A stretch of 64,000 nucleotides of DNA from CAAGNP01 sp045603545 (GCA_045603545.1 JAZUMG010000022.1:28663-92662), one strand, 5' to 3'. Counted from the stretch's first letter, positions 24,070 through 32,881 are shown. The notes: generated by a model from the letters alone, not told the origin. Made by a program: numbers and translations.

Positions 24070-25455
24070 CTAGAACAGGTATCCGGTATTGATATAGAAA
24101 GCTCCGTTGCCATCCTGCTTGTTGAAAGGCTTACCATATTCGAAAGCGACGATGAAGTTCTGATTCATAATGAAGCGGAGACCGGCACCGACTGTAGCGT
24201 GAAGATCATCGAAATGTTTCTTGCCATATGTGGTGCTTTTTGCCATATAGGTATCATACTCATTCTTTGCGGCCATATACAAAGCAGGTGTACTGAAGTC
24301 AGTCACCTCTTTTTTGAATGACATATCATAAGGTCTTACGGCTATAGCACCGTCAGAGAATGCTGTCAACGAGAAGGCAATATTCTGCTTGAAGAGCTGG
24401 AAGTCTACGAATTTCCATCTTAGCTCTGCGTTGTAGAATGCCACATCGAGAGCCTGTACCCTATTACGCATCATACCACGGACAGTCCTGTATCCTCCCA
24501 TACCATCCCTGTCGTATGACGAACCGAACATTGAGAAGAATGGAAGCGAATAAAATGGTGCACTTTCACCCATAGTACCCTGATAATTCAGTCTGTATGC
24601 CAGTGTGAGCTTCTTCATCACGATAGGAACATAGTGTCTGAATGTAAAGCTGTATCTGTAATAAGGGTTGGTGGTCCCGAGCCATTTTGGGGCAAGGATT
24701 GCGTGACCTTCTATCCACAGACCTTTGTTTGGAGAGTTCTCCACATCGCGGGTATCATACATAAGGCCGAGTTTGATACCGCTGTTGATGCCGCCACCAT
24801 CCTCTTCATCAGAGATGATTCCCCAGTTGCGGTACTGCTCATAAAGGGTAGGCATCTCATCGGGAAACATCTTCAGAGAATCTTTACCTTTATTTACTTT
24901 TGCACGATCTATAGCCCCCTGTCTGAACCAGTTAAAGAAATAACCGGCCTCCCAGTATAGTTTGTCTTTGATTATCTCACCTGTAAAGTCAGCCTTGGCG
25001 ATAAGGTGTGTACGTGAAGTCTTATAGTATGGGCTGTAAAGATAACTCTCAGGATCATTTTTGCCCTGAGCTACCTTTTCGTGGTCATAATATGACTGGT
25101 ATCCATTGAAACCGTAGAAGTCAAGAGCCTTGTCATTGATAAGGACTACTCCAGGTGAAAACCTCACACCAGGGATAAGGCTCTTCGAATCAAATGTAAG
25201 CACATACAATTGGGATCCCTTGGTAAAGAAAGATGCCTCAATATACCATTGCGAATATGGATTGGGATATGTGGCACCATCCCCGAAATCGTATATATTC
25301 AAAAGGGCACCAGCCTGAAAACCCTTGTCAGCATCAAATGCCACAACAGGGAGAGGGCCAAGATTTATACCTTTTTTGACAATCTCTTTCTTCTCTTGTG
25401 CCGTAAGGGATAGGGCAACCAATAGAGAAAGGGCAACAAACAATAATTTTTTCAT
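24070..25455 (-). CDS. Omp85-type outer-membrane beta-barrel protein without POTRA domains
   Basis: A 461-residue exported protein: signal peptide MKKLLFVALSLLVALSLTAQ, then a barrel only. The C-terminal half has alternating aromatic strands, LGLMYDTRDVENSPNKGLWI, YRLNYQGTMGESAPFYSLPF, the GGYRTVRGMMRNRV loop (an xRGxx-type lid motif) and a terminal strand ending GYLF. These resemble the surface-antigen/Omp85 barrel domain. POTRA domains are absent, as in several Bacteroidetes BamA-like proteins of unknown cargo. It is 15 bases after a BASS transporter and followed by a strong terminator. Confidence 0.75.
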   Translation of the reverse strand: MKKLLFVALSLLVALSLTAQEKKEIVKKGINLGPLPVVAFDADKGFQAGALLNIYDFGDGATYPNPYSQWYIEASFFTKGSQLYVLTFDSKSLIPGVRFSPGVVLINDKALDFYGFNGYQSYYDHEKVAQGKNDPESYLYSPYYKTSRTHLIAKADFTGEIIKDKLYWEAGYFFNWFRQGAIDRAKVNKGKDSLKMFPDEMPTLYEQYRNWGIISDEEDGGGINSGIKLGLMYDTRDVENSPNKGLWIEGHAILAPKWLGTTNPYYRYSFTFRHYVPIVMKKLTLAYRLNYQGTMGESAPFYSLPFFSMFGSSYDRDGMGGYRTVRGMMRNRVQALDVAFYNAELRWKFVDFQLFKQNIAFSLTAFSDGAIAVRPYDMSFKKEVTDFSTPALYMAAKNEYDTYMAKSTTYGKKHFDDLHATVGAGLRFIMNQNFIVAFEYGKPFNKQDGNGAFYINTGYLF

Positions 25456-25470
25456 AGGGGATTTTATTGA

Positions 25471-26421
25471 TTAAGCAATAGGTTTTCTTCTGAAGATTGA
25501 CGAGATGGTCAAACCTGATACGATATGCCATACACCCCACCATGCTGTAACAAGAAGCATTCCTCCATACACATGGTGCCAAATTTCAGGAGGGAATATA
25601 ACTGGGTTGAACAGTAGTACCAGACCAAGACCTGAGTTCTGAATACCCACCTCGATGGTAAGTGATCTTCTGTCTATAGTAGGTCTTTTGAATAGAGTGG
25701 CACCACCATAGCCTAGTCCAAGTGCACAAGCATTATGAATAAGGACTATAAAGAATACATATATGATATTATCAATAAATATCTGGAAGTTCTGTGCAAA
25801 TGCTATAATCACCATACCGAAGAATACCACGATAGAGAGTACCTGGAAAGGTTTCATGATTTTCTCAGTGGCCTTTGGATAGTATTTGGCGAAAAGCATA
25901 CCGAGGACGATAGGGATACCCAGGAGGATAAGAACCTGACCGAACATAGGGAGGAACGGAATCACAAGTTCGGGAACATCTCCGGCTATACTCACAGTCC
26001 TGTAGTAGAGGTTTCCCCACAGGAAGAAGTTAAGAGGTGTGATAAATGTGGCAAATGCAGATGTGATGGCGGTCATACTTACAGAGAGCTCCACATTTCC
26101 CTTAGCAAAAGAGGACATGAAGTTTGAGATATTTCCACCAGGGCAGGATGCAACCAAAATCATACCCAGGGCAATCATTGGAGTAATCCAGTTATTCATA
26201 AGGATCGCCAGAAGGGTGGTGAGTGCAGGGAGAGCTACCCACTGGAGGACAAGACCTACAATCAACGATTTGGGATTTTTGAACACATCTTTGAATGTGT
26301 CAAGCTTGATGCCTAAGGCTACTCCGAACATAATGAAGGCCAGGAGAATATTTACGATAGTTGTTCCACCTTGACCGAAATTTATGGTGAGGTCACTAAG
26401 GCTTTCTAGTTGTTCTTTCAT
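25471..26421 (-). CDS. Bile acid:sodium symporter (BASS) family transporter
   Basis: A 316-residue inner-membrane protein with about nine to ten hydrophobic helices. Family segments include FIMFGVALGIKLDTFKDVFK, GLVLQWVALPALTTLLAIL, the CPGGNISNFMSSFAKGNVEL crossover helix and the ITSAFATFITPLNFFLWG region. BASS proteins carry sodium-coupled organic anions; in bacteria the substrates are often pantoate or keto acids rather than bile acids. The substrate here is unknown. It lies between the acyltransferase and barrel genes with gaps of 12 and 15 bases. Confidence 0.88.
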   Translation of the reverse strand: MKEQLESLSDLTINFGQGGTTIVNILLAFIMFGVALGIKLDTFKDVFKNPKSLIVGLVLQWVALPALTTLLAILMNNWITPMIALGMILVASCPGGNISNFMSSFAKGNVELSVSMTAITSAFATFITPLNFFLWGNLYYRTVSIAGDVPELVIPFLPMFGQVLILLGIPIVLGMLFAKYYPKATEKIMKPFQVLSIVVFFGMVIIAFAQNFQIFIDNIIYVFFIVLIHNACALGLGYGGATLFKRPTIDRRSLTIEVGIQNSGLGLVLLFNPVIFPPEIWHHVYGGMLLVTAWWGVWHIVSGLTISSIFRRKPIA

Positions 26422-26433
26422 ATTGATTCAGAT

Positions 26434-27786
26434 TTATTTTACATATTGGTTATATGTTTTCCTCAACTCCTTCACCATACGGCGGATTTTGCCGTTGTAT
26501 GTGAACTTCACATCAGATATCATAATTCTGAGGAGTCTGTAAGCATCCTGCGATATGATTGGTGCCGGTATAGAGAGGAGCCATGCTGCCAATGCCCACT
26601 CCCAAGGGAGGAGACAGAATGCCAATACTGCGTAAATGACCATAAGGAGTGGCCAAAGGAGCAGTGTTGCCACAAACCTTACTGAGTTATGGAAAGCTTT
26701 ATCCTTGAACTTTGTCAAAAGGAGTTCTGTGATGCCGGTAAGGGGGAGTGTCACTATCCCTGCCGGTATGGTATATGGCAATGTAACAAGGAAAATTATA
26801 TTTTTCAAAAGGTTTGAATAGAGAGGTTTTTTAACCACAGCCGACGAGAGGCTGATCTGAGCTTTCTCCCTCTTGTCGTGGAACTTGCTGGCTAAAGAGA
26901 GGAGTTTCTCCGCCCCCTCAGGGTTCTGTTTCCTCAACTCTGTTATATCCTGGACAATAGCCTTATTGCAAGCATAACGGGTAGTGAGGCTCCTCCTCTT
27001 CTCAGAGGGGTGCTCCTTGGCATATCTCTTGGCATACTGGTTGTTCATTACGGCACATAGCTCATATGTGGCATCGTAATGCTCATCATCCGGGATATAT
27101 ACTATCATCTCCTTCATCCTCTGTGCCAAAATCTCTTTCATCTCGTTCATCACTACTGGAACAGGGGTATCACTGTGTGAAGCCATAAATTCCTTCACAT
27201 TTATCGGATCACCTACCTGTGCCAAGACAGTAGACCTGAATCTGAAGAAATTACCATACTCGATACCGAAAGGGACAATATATAGAGGAGTACCTTCAGG
27301 GAGAAGTTCCTGAGTCTGCAAGGCAATTCTGAAAATACCTTTTCCAAGGGGAAGCAGGGAGTGCATTGCCCTGTGTGTTCCCTCAGGAAGAATACAGAAA
27401 GGGACGTGGTCCAGAAGAACATCTATAGATTTCTGTATTATCTCATCATTTTTCTTCACCTCTGATACACCATCACGAATCCTCATAATGGGCATAATCT
27501 TCAGGAAGGTGAATATTTTTTTCAGAATTGGGATCTTAAAGAGGTCAGCCCTTGCCACAAATACTGTTGGAGCCTTCTGTCTGCTCAAAACCACCAATGC
27601 GTCCATAAGGGCATTTGTATGGTTAGGGGCAATTATTACAGCACCATCTGTAGGAATTTTCTCCAGACCGATATACTTTATCTCTTTATATGAATGCTTG
27701 ATGAGAAAATCCACATAGTGCTTCAGAAAACTGTACAGGCCATCTGCATCCTGTATTTTTTTCTCTCTCTTATTCTTTTTAGCCAT
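26434..27786 (-). CDS. 1-acyl-glycerol-3-phosphate acyltransferase-like protein (PlsC family)
   Basis: A 450-residue protein with the PlsC acyltransferase domain in its first half: the catalytic NHTNALMDALV (NHx4D), IMRIRDGVSEVKKNDE, and the substrate-binding FCILPEGTHRAMHSLLPLGKG. The second half has helical charged sequence and two hydrophobic stretches near residues 345-420, longer than standard PlsC (about 240). Such long forms are common in Bacteroidetes. It probably acylates lysophosphatidate or a related lipid. The ATG at 27786 (MAKKNKREKK) is preferred to one 12 bases upstream. Confidence 0.85.
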   Translation of the reverse strand: MAKKNKREKKIQDADGLYSFLKHYVDFLIKHSYKEIKYIGLEKIPTDGAVIIAPNHTNALMDALVVLSRQKAPTVFVARADLFKIPILKKIFTFLKIMPIMRIRDGVSEVKKNDEIIQKSIDVLLDHVPFCILPEGTHRAMHSLLPLGKGIFRIALQTQELLPEGTPLYIVPFGIEYGNFFRFRSTVLAQVGDPINVKEFMASHSDTPVPVVMNEMKEILAQRMKEMIVYIPDDEHYDATYELCAVMNNQYAKRYAKEHPSEKRRSLTTRYACNKAIVQDITELRKQNPEGAEKLLSLASKFHDKREKAQISLSSAVVKKPLYSNLLKNIIFLVTLPYTIPAGIVTLPLTGITELLLTKFKDKAFHNSVRFVATLLLWPLLMVIYAVLAFCLLPWEWALAAWLLSIPAPIISQDAYRLLRIMISDVKFTYNGKIRRMVKELRKTYNQYVK

Positions 27787-27820
27787 AAAATAAGGCAAGT
27801 TTAGGTTGCGGTTCTATCCG

Positions 27821-27851
27821 CAAAGGTAAAAGGTTTTACTATTTATCCAAA
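27821..27851 (-). promoter_or_regulatory. Promoter of the plsC-BASS-barrel operon
   Basis: TTTG (27851-27848), a 19-base spacer and TACCTTTG (27828-27821) on the minus strand form a full Bacteroidetes promoter 35 bases before the ATG. The -33 box begins six bases after the pgk hairpin. Confidence 0.8.
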
Positions 27852-27856
27852 GCAAA

Positions 27857-27878
27857 GGAGAGCAAATAATGGCTCTCC
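27857..27878 (-). terminator. Probable terminator hairpin after pgk
   Basis: The minus strand folds GGAGAGC/GCTCTCC with an 8-base loop, 21 bases after the pgk stop. The following TTTGCTTT is a weak T-run, so termination may be incomplete. Confidence 0.55.
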
Positions 27879-27898
27879 CGCTTCATTTATATCCTGTA

Positions 27899-29152
27899 TT
27901 ACTCTCTAATAGCCTTAATACCAGGAAGTTCTATCCCCTCAAGATATTCAAGCATAGCTCCACCACCGGTAGATACATAGCTTACTTTATCAGAATAGCC
28001 CATCTGTGTCACAGCGGCCACTGAGTCACCACCACCTACAAGGGTGAATGCCCCTTTCTCTGAGGTTACTTTTGCAAGTATCTCAGCGATGTAGTTGGTA
28101 CCTTTGGCAAAGTTAGGCATCTCAAATACACCTACAGGGCCGTTCCAAAGGATAGTTTTTGAGTTCATTAGAACCTCCTCCCACACTGCGAGGGTTGCAG
28201 GGGCAGCATCCATACCTTCCCAGCCATCTGGAATCTCAAAGTTATTTACAATCTGAGTGTTTGCATCGTTAGAGAAGTCATCTGCAATTACCACCTCTTT
28301 AGAGAAGTAGAGTTTGACACCTTTCTCTTCAGCTTTCTTGATGATGTTAAGGGCAAGTTCCATCTGGTCGTCCTCGCAAAGTGAACGTCCGATCTTTCCT
28401 CCCTGAGCTTTAACGAAAGTGTAAACCATACCGCCACCGATAATCATATTATCGCAAGCGTCAAACAGGTGCTCGATGATACCGATCTTAGAAGAAACTT
28501 TTGCACCGCCAACGATAGCTGTCACAGGGTGCTCAGCACCGTGAAGAACTTTGTCAATAGCTTTGATTTCCCCCTCCATGATGTAACCGAACATCTTGTC
28601 ATTAGGGAAATATTTTGCGATAAGCGCTGTAGAGGCGTGAGCCCTGTGCGCTGTACCGAATGCGTCATTGATATAGCAATCAGCGTATGAAGCCAAAACT
28701 TTGGTAAACTCTTTCTGGCTCTCTTTCACAGCTGCTTTTGCAGCCTTCTTCTCCTCATCGGTAGCATCCTCTGCCAAACCTCTTGGTTTGCCCTCTTCCT
28801 CTGCGTAAAAGCGAAGGTTTTCAAGAAGAAGAACCTCTCCTGGTTTAAGTGCGGCAGCCTGCTCCTGAGCTTTCTGGCAGTCATCTGCAAACTGTATTTT
28901 TACACCCAAAAGCTCTTCGACTCTATAGATGATATGTTTGAGCGAGTATTTTTCTGTAACTCCTTTTGGACGACCAAGGTGTGACATAATGATTAGTGAA
29001 CCGCCACCTGCCAAAACCTTTTTCAAGGTAGGGATAGCTGCACGGATACGGGTGTCGTCTGTAATCTGGAATTTGTCATTCAATGGAACGTTAAAATCAA
29101 CCCTTACGATCGCTTTCTTTCCATTAAAATTGTAGTCACTAATGTTTTGCAT
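27899..29152 (-). CDS. pgk: Phosphoglycerate kinase
   Basis: A 417-residue glycolytic kinase that makes ATP from 1,3-bisphosphoglycerate. Signatures are KKAIVRVDFNVPLND, IIMSHLGRPKGVTEK, LENLRFYAEEEG, INDAFGTAHRAHAST, IVGGAKVSSKIGII, LWNGPVGVFEMPNFAKGT and TLVGGGDSVAA with the C-terminal STGGGAMLEYLEG. An insertion rich in Lys and Ala near residues 130-140 is common in this phylum. A TACTTTTG -7 box lies 36 bases upstream. Confidence 0.98.
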   Translation of the reverse strand: MQNISDYNFNGKKAIVRVDFNVPLNDKFQITDDTRIRAAIPTLKKVLAGGGSLIIMSHLGRPKGVTEKYSLKHIIYRVEELLGVKIQFADDCQKAQEQAAALKPGEVLLLENLRFYAEEEGKPRGLAEDATDEEKKAAKAAVKESQKEFTKVLASYADCYINDAFGTAHRAHASTALIAKYFPNDKMFGYIMEGEIKAIDKVLHGAEHPVTAIVGGAKVSSKIGIIEHLFDACDNMIIGGGMVYTFVKAQGGKIGRSLCEDDQMELALNIIKKAEEKGVKLYFSKEVVIADDFSNDANTQIVNNFEIPDGWEGMDAAPATLAVWEEVLMNSKTILWNGPVGVFEMPNFAKGTNYIAEILAKVTSEKGAFTLVGGGDSVAAVTQMGYSDKVSYVSTGGGAMLEYLEGIELPGIKAIRE

Positions 29153-29187
29153 CTTTATATAAATTTTGTTTTACTCTTTATTCGGTG

Positions 29188-29195
29188 CAAAAGTA
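29188..29195 (-). promoter_or_regulatory. -7 box of pgk
   Basis: TACTTTTG on the minus strand fits TAnnTTTG and is followed by a 35-base leader. It faces the plus-strand box at 29219-29226; the two cores are 23 bases apart, so the divergent promoters must compete or be co-regulated. Confidence 0.6.
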
Positions 29196-29218
29196 CTAAA
29201 AAAGTGCCAAAAATACCC

Positions 29219-29226
29219 TATCTTTG
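29219..29226 (+). promoter_or_regulatory. -7 box of the methyltransferase-lgt-cyuA operon
   Basis: TATCTTTG on the plus strand, 17 bases before the ATG at 29244. It supports that ATG over an in-frame start at 29166, which would lie upstream of the promoter. Confidence 0.6.
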
Positions 29227-29243
29227 GAGTCAGTTTTTTGATT

Positions 29244-30146
29244 ATGATACTACAAGCACCATCTCCTTCGTGGAAGGATTACGAATTGATAGACTCAGGC
29301 AACTTTGAGAAGCTTGAGCGTTTCGGGCAGTTCATACTTGCACGCCCAGAACCTAAAGCACTATGGGACAAAGCTTTGAGCGACAAAGAGTGGGCCGCCA
29401 GAGCGCACACCAGATTCACCACCGGCGCCGGTTTTGGAAAAGCTGGCAAAGAGGATAGCGGCACCTGGACAATGCTCAAAAAAATGCCGGAGCAATGGCT
29501 GATAAACTACAATGGACCATCATCATTCAAACTCAGACTTGGCCTCACCTCATTCAAGCATGTGGGTGTATTTCCCGAGCAGGCCCCGAACTGGGACTAT
29601 ATTTCGGCACAGGTCAAAAGGCTGAAGGGTGAAATGGAGAGTACCCCGAAGGTTCTTAACCTGTTTGCCTACACAGGGGCGGCATCACTCGCTGCCAAAT
29701 GTGCAGGTGCAGATGTAACCCACCTTGATTCTGTAAGACAGGTGGTTACCTGGGCCAGAGGAAATATGGAATTCTCCAAGTTGGACAATATCCGCTGGGT
29801 AGTGGAAGATGCCCTCAAATTCGTAAAAAGGGAGGCAAAAAGGGGCAACACCTACAATGGCCTTATCCTTGACCCACCTGCATACGGTCACGGTCCAGAC
29901 GGCGAAAAATGGAAACTTGATGAGTGCCTTTATGAACTGCTTCAGGGGTGCAGCAAAATTCTCGCACCTGAGCACAGTTTTATGGTGCTCAACCTCTACT
30001 CGAACGGCTACTCCGCAATGCTTGCAGACACGCTTGTAAAATGCGCAGTGGGCGACAACGGTAAAAGGAGCTCTGGAGAGCTGATGCTCAATGACAATTT
30101 CGGAAGATCACTACCCCTCAGTGTTTTCACCAGATTAGAACGTTAG
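29244..30146 (+). CDS. Class I SAM-dependent RNA methyltransferase (RlmI-like catalytic domain)
   Basis: A 300-residue Rossmann-fold methyltransferase. The SAM-binding VLNLFAYTGAASLAAKCAGA (motif I), DVTHLDSVRQVVTWARGN, VEDALKFVKRE and the catalytic-side LILDPPAYGHGPDGEKWKL (DPPxxG) point to the RlmI/RlmK-type rRNA cytosine or guanine methyltransferases. The N-terminal PUA domain is missing; instead there is a small region with YELIDSGNFEKLERFGQFIL. The target base is not known. The next gene, lgt, starts 4 bases downstream. Confidence 0.82.
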   Translation: MILQAPSPSWKDYELIDSGNFEKLERFGQFILARPEPKALWDKALSDKEWAARAHTRFTTGAGFGKAGKEDSGTWTMLKKMPEQWLINYNGPSSFKLRLGLTSFKHVGVFPEQAPNWDYISAQVKRLKGEMESTPKVLNLFAYTGAASLAAKCAGADVTHLDSVRQVVTWARGNMEFSKLDNIRWVVEDALKFVKREAKRGNTYNGLILDPPAYGHGPDGEKWKLDECLYELLQGCSKILAPEHSFMVLNLYSNGYSAMLADTLVKCAVGDNGKRSSGELMLNDNFGRSLPLSVFTRLER

Positions 30147-30150
30147 CACT

Positions 30151-30984
30151 ATGAATCTATTGTCAATAATTTGGGATCTTGATCCTATCATATTCAAACT
30201 TGGCCCCATCGAACTGAGATACTACTCTCTCCTTTTCGTGGCAGGCCTCTACCCTCTCGGCTATTGGATTGTCAAACAGTTCTACAAAAGGGAGTGTGTT
30301 AGCGATACACTTCTCGAACCACTTCTATACGCCCTTTTCATAGGGACACTGGTGGGCGCCCGCCTGGGACACTGCCTCTTCTATGACCCCTGGTACTACC
30401 TGGCCCAACCCATCGAGATTCTGAAAGTTTGGGAAGGTGGTCTCGCATCACACGGAGGGGCGATAGGGTGTGTAATTGCCATCTACTGGTATGCCAAAAA
30501 ATATGGAAAGAAAGTGGGATTCGATTTCTGGTGGGTAGTGGACAGAGTGGTTATAGCCACCTGCTTTGCAGGGTGTCTTATCCGTCTGGGCAATCTCTGC
30601 AACTCAGAGATTTACGGCAACCCTACAGACCTCCCCTGGGGATTCGTTTTTGTCCTCAGAGGGGAAACTCTCCCAAAACATCCTACCCAGCTTTATGAGG
30701 CTCTAAGTTATTTTATCCTGGGAGTATCTCTCCTGCTTCTGTACTGGAAGAGGCTGGACAAACTCTACAGAGCAGAAATATTCGGAATATTTTTCATTGT
30801 CCTTTTCGGAATGAGATTCCTTATTGAGTTTGTGAAAGAGCCACAGGAGGCATTCGAACAGGGGATGGTACTGAATATGGGGCAATGGCTCAGCGTTCCA
30901 TTCATTGTAGCAGGTGCTGCAATCTTGATAATGTCACTGATCCGAAAAGTCCCGGCAAGACTTACTCCAAAAAATAAAAAATAG
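30151..30984 (+). CDS. lgt: Prolipoprotein diacylglyceryl transferase
   Basis: A 277-residue inner-membrane enzyme that attaches diacylglycerol to the lipobox Cys of prelipoproteins. About seven helices are visible. Signature parts are LVGARLGHCLFYDPWYYLA, the SHGGAIG loop, RLGNLCNSEIYGNPTDLPWG (the Lgt signature with Arg and Asn/Glu) and HPTQLYEALSY. Many lipoproteins in this window (GldH, SusD, DUF4270, the MFP) would be its substrates. Confidence 0.96.
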   Translation: MNLLSIIWDLDPIIFKLGPIELRYYSLLFVAGLYPLGYWIVKQFYKRECVSDTLLEPLLYALFIGTLVGARLGHCLFYDPWYYLAQPIEILKVWEGGLASHGGAIGCVIAIYWYAKKYGKKVGFDFWWVVDRVVIATCFAGCLIRLGNLCNSEIYGNPTDLPWGFVFVLRGETLPKHPTQLYEALSYFILGVSLLLLYWKRLDKLYRAEIFGIFFIVLFGMRFLIEFVKEPQEAFEQGMVLNMGQWLSVPFIVAGAAILIMSLIRKVPARLTPKNKK

Positions 30985-30986
30985 TT

Positions 30987-32282
30987 ATGCACGAGTATAT
31001 TGAACTGATTAAGAAAGAGGTCAAACCTGCACTTGGCTGCACCGAGCCTATTGCAGTGGCATTGGCAGTGGCCAAAGGGTGTGAAACACTGAGGAGCTGC
31101 GCAGCCGAAGTATGCAGTGTCGATATAAGGGTGAGTGCCAACATCCTCAAAAACGGCATGGGGGTAGGTATCCCCGGCACCGGAATGGTGGGGCTTCATA
31201 TCGCATCAGCCTTGGCGGTCCAATGCGGCAAATCTTCATATGGACTGGAGGTGCTGAAAGACTTGGCACCGGCCGATGTGGAAGCTGCAAAGAAGATGGT
31301 GGAGGAGAAAAGGGTCAATATAGCACTGGCCAATACAGAGAAGAAACTCTATGTAGAGGCACATTGCTGCACAAAAGGGGGAGAGCACACCTCCAAAGTG
31401 ATAATCGCTGACAATCATGACTCTATAGTATATGTGGAGGGGGATGGCAAAGTTATCCTTGATCTCCAGAATCAAGGGGGAGATGATGCAGCGGCAGCCA
31501 ACCAGAAAACCACACTTGACTATCACCTTACAGTAGATAAGATATACGAATTTGCCTGTACTGCACCATATGAAGATATTGAGTTTATCCTTGAGGGTGC
31601 CAGAATGAATATGGCACTTGCCCAGGAGGGGCTCAAACTCGAGTATGGCCTTCGCGTAGGACGCACCATTCTGGACCACAGACACAGTGAAGTATTCGGT
31701 TCAGGCCTTATGAATACCTGTATGGCCCTGACAGCAGCTGCATCCGATGCGAGGATGGCCGGGTGCACACTCCCTGCAATGTCAAACTCAGGCAGCGGCA
31801 ATCAGGGTATTACAGTATCGATGCCGGTAGTGGCAGCTGCACGCGAATTGGGGGCAAATGACGAATCGCTCGCCAGGGCACTTGTACTGAGCAATCTTAT
31901 TGCGATCCATATCAAAGGATACCTCGGAAAGCTCTCTGCCCTGTGCGGTTGCGTAATAGCATCGACCGGTTCATCTTGCGGCATCGTGATGCTTAAAGGG
32001 GGCACAGTTGACCAGATAAAATATGCCATAAAGAATATGGTGGGCAATATCACCGGCATGGTTTGCGACGGTGCCAAGGTGGGATGTGCTCTCAAGGTAG
32101 CTTCGGGAGTATCTTCTTCAGTCCAGTCTGCTATTCTGGCACTTGAAAACATCTGTATCTCTTCCAATGACGGCATCATCGATGAAGATGTCGAGAAGAC
32201 TATCCGCAACCTCGGAACCATCGGTTCAAAAGGTATGCAGAGTACAGACAATATGATTCTCGATATAATGGTTTGCAAATAG
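30987..32282 (+). CDS. L-cysteine desulfidase-like protein (UPF0597/CyuA family)
   Basis: A 431-residue iron-sulfur enzyme of the serine dehydratase alpha-chain-like UPF0597 group. CyuA-type enzymes split cysteine into pyruvate, ammonia and sulfide. The conserved Cys of ALGCTEPIAVAL, GMGVGIPGTGMVG, SNSGSGNQGITVSMPV and the CGCVIASTGSSCGI block with likely cluster ligands are present, plus VCDGAKVGCALKVASG. It begins 2 bases after lgt. A cysteine-degrading enzyme in an lgt operon is not explained by lgt function. The family call is strong, the exact substrate less so. Confidence 0.85.
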   Translation: MHEYIELIKKEVKPALGCTEPIAVALAVAKGCETLRSCAAEVCSVDIRVSANILKNGMGVGIPGTGMVGLHIASALAVQCGKSSYGLEVLKDLAPADVEAAKKMVEEKRVNIALANTEKKLYVEAHCCTKGGEHTSKVIIADNHDSIVYVEGDGKVILDLQNQGGDDAAAANQKTTLDYHLTVDKIYEFACTAPYEDIEFILEGARMNMALAQEGLKLEYGLRVGRTILDHRHSEVFGSGLMNTCMALTAAASDARMAGCTLPAMSNSGSGNQGITVSMPVVAAARELGANDESLARALVLSNLIAIHIKGYLGKLSALCGCVIASTGSSCGIVMLKGGTVDQIKYAIKNMVGNITGMVCDGAKVGCALKVASGVSSSVQSAILALENICISSNDGIIDEDVEKTIRNLGTIGSKGMQSTDNMILDIMVCK

Positions 32283-32284
32283 TA

Positions 32285-32313
32285 GAGAGGGGACTTTAGT
32301 AGTCCCCCCTCTC
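32285..32313. terminator. Shared hairpin between the convergent cyuA and smpB genes
   Basis: GAGAGGGGACT and AGTCCCCCCTCTC pair as an 11-bp stem with a two-base bulge and a TTAGT loop. It covers the last codons and stop of smpB and lies 2 bases after the cyuA stop. T-runs on both sides are poor (CATTTCG, CTATTTG), so it may stabilise 3' ends rather than terminate. Confidence 0.5.
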
Positions 32314-32751
32314 CATTTCGCGGCGCTGGTCTTTCTCTTTGATTGACTGGCGCTTGTCATATTCTTTCTTACCCTTTGCCAGGGCGATGACCAGTTTGGC
32401 AAATCCGTTGTCGGCTATAAAAAGCCTCACCGTAACGATAGTCATCCCCTTCTCTTGTGAGGCCCTTTTGAGCTTGCGGAGCTCACGTTTGGTCAGCAGG
32501 AGTTTTCTGTCCCTTTTGGGGTCGTGCTTGTTGAAACTTCCCCACCAATAGTCAGCCACGTGCATATTCTTCACAAAAAGTTCATTACCCACAAAATAGC
32601 AGTAACTGTCGGGGAGAGATGCCTTGCCTGAGCGGATGGATTTGATCTCGGTCCCGCTAAGCACAATTCCCGCAGTGAAAGTCTCTATGAACTCATATTC
32701 GAATGAGGCCTTCTTGTTCTTAATGTTTATGTCACTTTTTGTTCTCGCCAT
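32296..32751 (-). CDS. smpB: SsrA-binding protein SmpB
   Basis: A 151-residue tmRNA partner needed for trans-translation. It has YEFIETFTAGIVLSGTEIKS, SYCYFVGNELFVKNMHVADY and KRELRKLKRASQEKGMTIV, and a basic tail ending QSIKEKDQRREMERGDY. The ATG at 32751 (MARTKSDIN) is chosen over 32769, which lies inside the promoter. The tmRNA gene ssrA is not seen in this window. Confidence 0.95.
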   Translation of the reverse strand: MARTKSDINIKNKKASFEYEFIETFTAGIVLSGTEIKSIRSGKASLPDSYCYFVGNELFVKNMHVADYWWGSFNKHDPKRDRKLLLTKRELRKLKRASQEKGMTIVTVRLFIADNGFAKLVIALAKGKKEYDKRQSIKEKDQRREMERGDY

Positions 32752-32758
32752 ATCGGTG

Positions 32759-32790
32759 CAAAAGTACAAAAATAGGGTCTATACTCCAAA
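32759..32790 (-). promoter_or_regulatory. smpB promoter with a very short leader
   Basis: TTTG (32790-32787), a 20-base spacer and TACTTTTG (32766-32759) on the minus strand are a full match to the Bacteroidetes consensus. The ATG follows after only 7 bases, implying a leader of about 0-4 bases. Confidence 0.8.
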
Positions 32791-32823
32791 TCCGGCACAT
32801 ATTGTCAGGCTAGACAACATGTC

Positions 32824-32853
32824 AAAAAAAAAGAGACGACTACACGTCGTCCC
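32824..32853 (-). terminator. Rho-independent terminator of the sdhC-type gene
   Basis: On the minus strand GACGAC/GTCGTC (loop GTGTA, preceded by GG) leads into TC and nine T. It lies about 30 bases after the stop at 32882 and shows that the cytochrome b gene is transcribed alone. Confidence 0.85.
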
Positions 32854-32881
32854 TTTTATGTATATTTTTGAAGGTTAATTG

